Part shown: piece after piece, positions 8,268-12,892 of the stretch
Position numbering within the stretch: the stretch's first letter is position 1
Layout of the letters: the number at the start of each line of letters is the position of its first letter
Assembly (NCBI GenBank): GCA_022579005.1
Contig: MU401978.1
Span: 1 to 12,892 of the forward strand
Source: Poronia punctata
Lineage: Eukaryota; Ascomycota; Sordariomycetes; Xylariales; Xylariaceae
DNA length: 12,892 nt
Reading direction: 5' to 3'
Made by a program: the position numbers and the translations under genes
Notes under the pieces: generated by a model
Told to the model about the DNA's origin: nothing
What the model saw: only the letters and a program-made list of their open reading frames with translations
Databases searched by the model: none

Positions 8268-10113
8268 TCACACCAAGGTCGCTTTGATGATGTCAGCGCC
8301 ATGCTCGGCCACTCCGTACACCACAGCTTGAGGGTTGCTCGTTGGCACGACCGGTATAATACTAGCATCGCAGACTCGAAGATTCACACATCCATAAACA
8401 CGCAGCTTATCATCAACAACGCCTCCCATCTCTTGCGACATCATTGCACATGTACCAACAAAATGATGCGTCCAAGCAGTATTAGCCTTGACATACTCTC
8501 TTGCATCCTCGATATGCGTGAAGCGATTCTCGCGCGGCTTAAGGAGAGACGCGAAGGGCTGTAATTGAGCCAGGGACTTTTCGGCATATTGGACGTAGCG
8601 GGCGAGGACTTCCACGTCAAGAGGGCTTGGGGAGAAGCCCACATTCAGCATCATCCCTGTGTTTTTGTCTGAATGCTCGAGTGAACTGCTGTTGATGTGC
8701 ACGCAGCCTCGAGGCAGAGGCGTCGAAAGCATGGTGACAATGGTAAAGTGATTACCCGGCGCGCGATACGATGGATCAGCCACATCAAATGGCGAATAGC
8801 AAGGGATGAACATGAACCGCCCCGGTGACCCTGTTTGGCTGGTGAGGTTTTTTTCGATGTACGAGTTCCACGCCCTCCGGAACGCTGGCGTGGCAATTGA
8901 AGACCCGGTTGATTTGCCTGCGACTTCCTTCAGAAGCTGCTGTATCTCGTTCATGCCATTCTTGTCTGTGATATCCGTCATCGGCATTTGCGCACTTAAC
9001 AGGGTAGAACTTCTTCCGATTGGGCCTCCTTTTCCGCTCGCGTACGTCTTCTCAGCTGCAGCAACCGCGCTGGGCTCTTTTCGGATAAATGCATCCAGGG
9101 TATCGATATCGTCTCGGATTGGGAACACGACGCCTGAGAAGCAGTGATTTTGGAAGTTTTCTCCAACGTGGGGATTGTCGACAATACAGTCTATACCCAA
9201 TTTCTGCAAACGCGACCTGCCGCCAACGCCAGAGAGTTCAAGGATCCTGGGGGAATTGATAACACCTGCAGCGATGATAACTTCTTTGCGAGCCTTAATA
9301 ATGCTCTGCTTTCCATCTTTCGAAGTCACTTGGACGCCGTCAGCAATAGGCTCAGTTCCGGGATTTATTTCCCTAAAGATAATTTTGTGCACGGTCGATC
9401 TAGTCAGGACAGTGAGGTTGCTTCTAGAACAGACAGGGTCAAGGTATGCATTGGTCGTGAAAGACCTCTTATTCGAAACCGGATCAACCGTATCCAAATT
9501 CGTGATTGGACCGTGTTGCGAGCCGGCGAAGGCATCGCATGGCGATTGTCCAAGCTGTGCCAAGCTTTCGTTCCAAGTCTTGACCCACGAGGCCTCTACC
9601 TTCGACTCATTCACGACTAGTTGAATCGGGCCGGAGCCTCGTGGCGTCGTCCCAGATGGGCCGTGGATAGTGACGGCTTTGCGCACAGCTCGGTCCATGG
9701 CCTCGAAGCCCCAGCCACTGTTTCCAAGCTCGGTCCAGAAGTCGAGATTAGACTTTGAGCTTGGTTGAAAGACGAAGCCATTGATGGCGCTTGAGCCCCC
9801 CAATGCACGGCCAGCTGCTAAAGAAAGTGGTCTATCGCCATGCAGTGACTGGAAGGCATTAAGTCTTAGCAAAGACATGCATAGAGAGCGATGAGAAACT
9901 CACTGGATAGGTAGAGTTGAACCCCCAATCCAATGGGCCATTTCGCAAGGAACCATACAAACTAGGAGTTTGGACATTTGGGTTTGAGCTATTATCCTCT
10001 CCGGACTCGAGCACGGCGACTTGTAGACCCGGGTCCTCGGATAGTCGAGCGGCGACAACAAGACCCGCTGTCCCGCCACCAACAATGACTATATCATACT
10101 CGTTCGATAACAT
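8268..10113 (-). CDS. GMC-family FAD oxidoreductase, two exons
   Basis: Glucose-methanol-choline type flavoenzyme that oxidises an alcohol with FAD; the substrate and whether oxygen is the electron acceptor are unknown. Exon 1 is 9904-10113 and exon 2 is 8268-9848, joined in phase 0 to 596 residues, normal for the family. The N-terminal FAD domain begins YDIVIVGGGTAG (glycine motif 11-17), with the ribose-binding Glu at 36 in VAVLESG. The first GMC signature GRALGGSSAIN is at 83-93 and the second, GVINSPRILELSGVG, at 265-279, with V where the pattern prefers P, S, T or A. The C-terminal domain starts near PLPRGCVHI (447-455). The active-site segment HHFVGTCAM gives the catalytic base H532, and TSNPQ gives N575 in the second position, a His-Asn pair as in choline oxidase and cellobiose dehydrogenase. 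There is no signal peptide, so it is likely intracellular. The start has G at -3, and an in-frame TAG lies nine codons upstream. No damage is seen. Confidence 0.95.
9849..9903 (-). other. 55-nt spliceosomal intron of the GMC gene
   Basis: The donor is GTGAGT directly after the codon CCA, the acceptor is TTCCAG before TCACTG, and a branch-like GCTAAGAC lies about 20 bases before the acceptor. Removing it joins the exon 1 residues DWGFNSTYP to SLHGDRPLSLAAGRALGG in frame, restoring the usual GMC order. Retaining the intron leads to a stop (AAGACTTAA). Length and phase are typical of filamentous ascomycetes. Confidence 0.95.
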
Positions 10114-10260
10114 TACGAGGTCTAGCAGCGAATACCACTAATTAGCACTTCCAACAACAGAGAAAGAATATGGTTAGGCAGTAACATGTTTGACCTGTCG
10201 GGTGGGCGCGCACTTGTAAAAAACAAAAAAGTGCACGTGCTGCCTTGTCTTTATAGGGCT
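10114..10260 (-). promoter_or_regulatory. Promoter of the GMC gene with TATA box and E-box
   Basis: Read on the minus strand, a TATAAAG box lies at 10249-10255, about 140 bases before the start codon. Just downstream is the palindrome GCACGTGC (10233-10240), which contains the E-box CACGTG bound by bHLH regulators. A 6-bp inverted repeat, GCACTT (10210-10215) and AAGTGC (10229-10234), abuts it around an A-rich loop. A pyrimidine run, TTCTTTCTCTG (about 10157-10167), resembles the CT-rich tracts near fungal transcription starts. This implies inducible control by a bHLH factor, but that is inference. Confidence 0.55.
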
Positions 10261-10404
10261 TGCAAGCTGCAGATAGAGGTACTATAACACCTTGTTCCTT
10301 ATAATCTTAGTAATAAATGTTTAATACTAAAAAATCCACATATTTAAAGTATATCTTAAAGAAGGCTACTGCGATTAATAAAAAAGGAGGTAAAATTATT
10401 AGTT

Positions 10405-10770
10405 TTAATATTTATAATAAGGGACTAGGGGGTATGCATAAATCCCCCCTGCTCTATACCCTGCTCTACTTGTACATAATATGCATCCGGCACGCTTGTT
10501 GCTAGAGATCAGAACCTTTGGTAGGGTGTATACACGTAAATGGAAACAACCTATCTACAGATGAGACAAAATGTCCTTTAATGCACGCCAAGAATTTAGT
10601 CCACTTGGTACATTACCTCCGGCTTTTGTTGCAGAAAAGTCCTCTCCCCCGCACTTACTTGCATTTTTATTTTGGATCCTGTAGACAGCAGGCTTAGAGT
10701 TGGAGATCTGCTTACACAGCATATTATAGAATTGGAGAAGCGCTAAGATAGTTTGACTAGAAACACTAGA
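10405..10770 (-). other. Unassigned open frames in a non-RIP pocket
   Basis: The minus frame is open for 71 codons from 10770 to a single TAG at 10555-10557, then for 49 more codons to a TAA at 10405-10407. The first half contains an in-frame Met (10720-10722; MLCKQISNSKPAVYRIQNK onward) and ends in RALKDILSHL. The opposite strand also has a plausible short frame, 10571-10684, starting MSFNARQEFSPL in good initiation context (ACAAAATG) and ending at TAG after 37 codons, with hydrophobic LLAFLFWIL at its end. Neither is recognised. A GTAAGT donor-like site occurs in the minus frame. This could be an unrecognised small gene, a decayed exon of a larger gene or chance. The stretch 10447-10468 holds two copies of CCCTGCTCTA. 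Confidence 0.25.
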
Positions 10771-12026
10771 CTATAGTTTTTAACTAAATATCTAGTACAT
10801 AGTGTTAAAACTAATAAATGATTTTAATAACTATAATTAAAAAATGGCCTATATAGTAAAAATATATAGTTATAATATATATTACTAATAGAAAATTTAT
10901 ATAAAAGATTTTTTTATATATTTAATATATAAAATAGGTATATATTTCTTTTAATTTAATCTAGTTAATTATATTTTTATTATTTATTAAATATTAATTA
11001 TTAAAGATTTTATATATTTATTATTATTTATATATAAAATAAATATAATAATTTAGCTTAAAAAGTATAACTATATATTTAAAGCACTTATACTTTATTT
11101 AAATAGCAGCTTTTTACTTAATATTATATTTAATATAAATATAAAAATAAGTATTTTAACAATTAACTTTAAAAATATTTTTATTAACTTTAACTTATTT
11201 ACTAATTTTAATATAAACATAAAAAATACTTCTTATTTATAATTACTTTATTTAATCTTTTATAATTAATATAAAGCTTTATAGGTTTTTTTACAATAAA
11301 AAAATAAAAGCTTTTATATTTGCTTTTAAGTGTTATATATAGCTTATTTAAAGGTTTTTTTTAATAAAATACCTTTAAGCATTTATTATTAAGCCTTTAT
11401 ACTAAGTTAAAATAAAGTAAATAGTACTTATATATTTTTAAGCTTATTATATATTATGCCTTTAAAGTGCTTATACCGTTTTTATTAATAGCTTAAAGTA
11501 TTTATATTAAAACGTTTTAAAATATTAAAATAAGTTAATTTTATAATTAATATTAAGTTTATTATTAATTTTAAAAATAGTAACCTTTTTAATTTTACTA
11601 CTTATACTTATAAAAGTAGCTATATATATTATTTAATTATTAATTATACCTTTTATAAGCTTTTTAAAGTTTATTATATAATATTTATTATAAAGCTATT
11701 AAGTAATTGCTATATTTAATTATAAACTTTATTACATTTTTTAAATTATAATATTAAAAGCTTTAATACTTTTTTAATATATTATATAAAATAATTAGTT
11801 AAAAGTCTTTTTAACTTTATATATTTCAATTATATAAAAACTAGCAATATAAGCTGCTTAATACTTAATTAGCTTTTTCTTTAATTTTATTAATAAAGGT
11901 AATAAAATGTTTACTTTTTATAAATACTTTTTTATAATGTTTTTATATTTATATTTATAATAAATATTTTTAGATTTTATATAGTATTTAAAAAAGACTT
12001 ACAACTATTATTTAAAATAGCTTTAT

Positions 12027-12062
12027 TATTATAAATAGCATATATATTATTAACTTTAAAAA
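12027..12062. repeat. 36-bp direct repeat, copy 1
   Basis: Matches 12363-12398 at 34 of 36 positions. Both differences are C in this copy and T in the other, the direction expected from C-to-T damage. It is probably part of one older duplicated element. Confidence 0.6.
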
Positions 12063-12362
12063 GAATTAAAAGCCTTTTTAATACTTATAAGCCCTTCTTT
12101 TTCTTAGCTAGTATAATAATTTAAACTATAAATATAAAACTTTATAGCAATTAAAAGGTGCGCTATATACTACTATATAAAGAGTTTAATATTAGGCAAA
12201 ATTAATACTTTACTATATTTAGCAGCATATAAACTTAAAGGTCTTTAATAAAAAGCGTAACTAAAATAGTAAAGCTAATACTATAAAACCTAAAAAGGTC
12301 TAGGTAAAATCTTATATAAAGAGATTATACTATATAGTAAGCTTATACTATAATTAAAGTTG

Positions 12363-12398
12363 TATTATAAATAGTATATATATTATTAATTTTAAAAA
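12363..12398. repeat. 36-bp direct repeat, copy 2
   Basis: Partner of 12027-12062, 336 bases downstream in the same orientation. It carries T at both positions where copy 1 has C, and just past the match A where copy 1 has G. Confidence 0.6.
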
Positions 12399-12796
12399 AG
12401 GATTAATAGCGTTGTCTTTTTTAATTTCTATTATATTAAATACATTATAAAACTTTATTAAAGTAGGTTAAATATATTATTTTACTTTAGCTTAGCTTTT
12501 AAGTTTTTGTTTTAAAGTTTTACTAAGCTACTTAAATACTTTATACTTTAGCTTTAAGCTATTTAAATAACTTTTATTTTATATTATTTAATCATTAATT
12601 AAATATTATCAACTTTTCTTTTAAGCTCTTTTTAGCTATATAGCGTTTTTTATAGTAGTAGCACTTTATAAAGGTATTATATATATATATATACTAATTT
12701 GATTTAATTCTAATTTATTTATTAACTTATATACTTATTAAGCCTTTTTAAGTTAATAAGTACTTTTAACTTTATTAATTCCTTTAGCTTTAGTAC

Positions 12797-12797
<1 letters not shown>

Positions 12798-12892
<95 letters not shown>
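12798..12892. repeat. (TTA)n microsatellite reaching the window end
   Basis: Thirty-one uninterrupted TTA units plus two bases, 95 nt, running off the edge of the window, so the true length is unknown. Perfect purity over this length suggests recent expansion, or it may be where an assembly breaks. Confidence 0.95.

Larger units (their letters stand above)
10775..12797. repeat. RIP-type AT-rich block, right
   Basis: About 2 kb of very AT-rich DNA without reading frames, similar in texture to the left block: most remaining C lie in ACT or GCT, with few TC, CC or CG. It is slightly less exhausted than bases 1-600, since ACA and TCT occur occasionally (for example around 11159 and 11230). It is inferred to be dead repeat DNA; no element family can be recognised. 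A 36-bp repeat pair inside it is listed separately. Confidence 0.8.

Noticed and set aside
8806..9624. Plus-strand frames of 113-158 codons
   Set aside because: Antisense to exon 2 of the GMC gene, whose motifs prove the coding strand.
9859..9903. Read-through extension of exon 1 to 84 codons, or exon 2 starting at its own ATG
   Set aside because: Both depend on keeping the 55-nt intron; splicing gives a continuous full-length GMC protein.
10317..10505. Plus-strand frame of 62 codons, Lys/Ile/Tyr-rich
   Set aside because: Its composition follows the local AT-rich DNA and it has no recognisable motif; it also overlaps the minus-strand open frame.
12798..12892. Telomere repeat at the window end
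   Set aside because: The unit is TTA, not the TTAGGG usual in filamentous ascomycetes.

Overview
This window reads as part of a filamentous ascomycete (Pezizomycotina) genome. Two intact GC-balanced genes sit as islands inside extremely AT-rich DNA (about 14% G+C in the first 600 bases by hand count). The AT-rich DNA has the look of repeats destroyed by repeat-induced point mutation (RIP): no usable reading frames, almost only transitions towards A/T, and degenerate repeat copies. One of the two genes has a 55-nt intron with textbook fungal splice sites.

Layout. 1-5025: RIP-type AT-rich block with a pair of degenerate direct repeats (about 1077-1735 and 2445-3095) and an (AT)14 tract. 5026-6965: a sharply bounded GC-rich island holding one intronless gene on the minus strand, a Gfo/Idh/MocA-type NAD(P)-dependent oxidoreductase of 407 aa (5344-6567). 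6966-7135: a short AT-rich patch. 7136-8267: GC-balanced DNA with no intact gene, a possible decayed Pro/Ser-rich reading frame on the minus strand, a 14-bp palindrome and a 9-bp inverted repeat. 8268-10113: a GMC-family flavin oxidoreductase on the minus strand, two exons, 596 aa, with all family motifs. 10114-10260: its promoter, with a TATA box and an E-box. 10405-10770: a non-RIP pocket with unexplained open frames. 10775-12797: a second RIP-type block. 12798 to the window end: a long (TTA)n microsatellite.

The two genes lie in the same orientation 1.7 kb apart and both encode redox enzymes (one nicotinamide-dependent, one flavin-dependent). They could act on related alcohol or sugar substrates, or belong to a small metabolic cluster, but nothing in the sequence proves a shared pathway. 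The Gfo/Idh gene is clearly more GC-rich than the GMC gene, has no intron and occupies its own GC island, so it is a candidate for acquisition from bacteria. I found no CRISPR, tRNA, rRNA or intact transposase. The most unusual signal is mutational: in bases 1-600 every remaining C follows a purine and nearly every one precedes T, a stricter context than classical CpA-directed RIP predicts.
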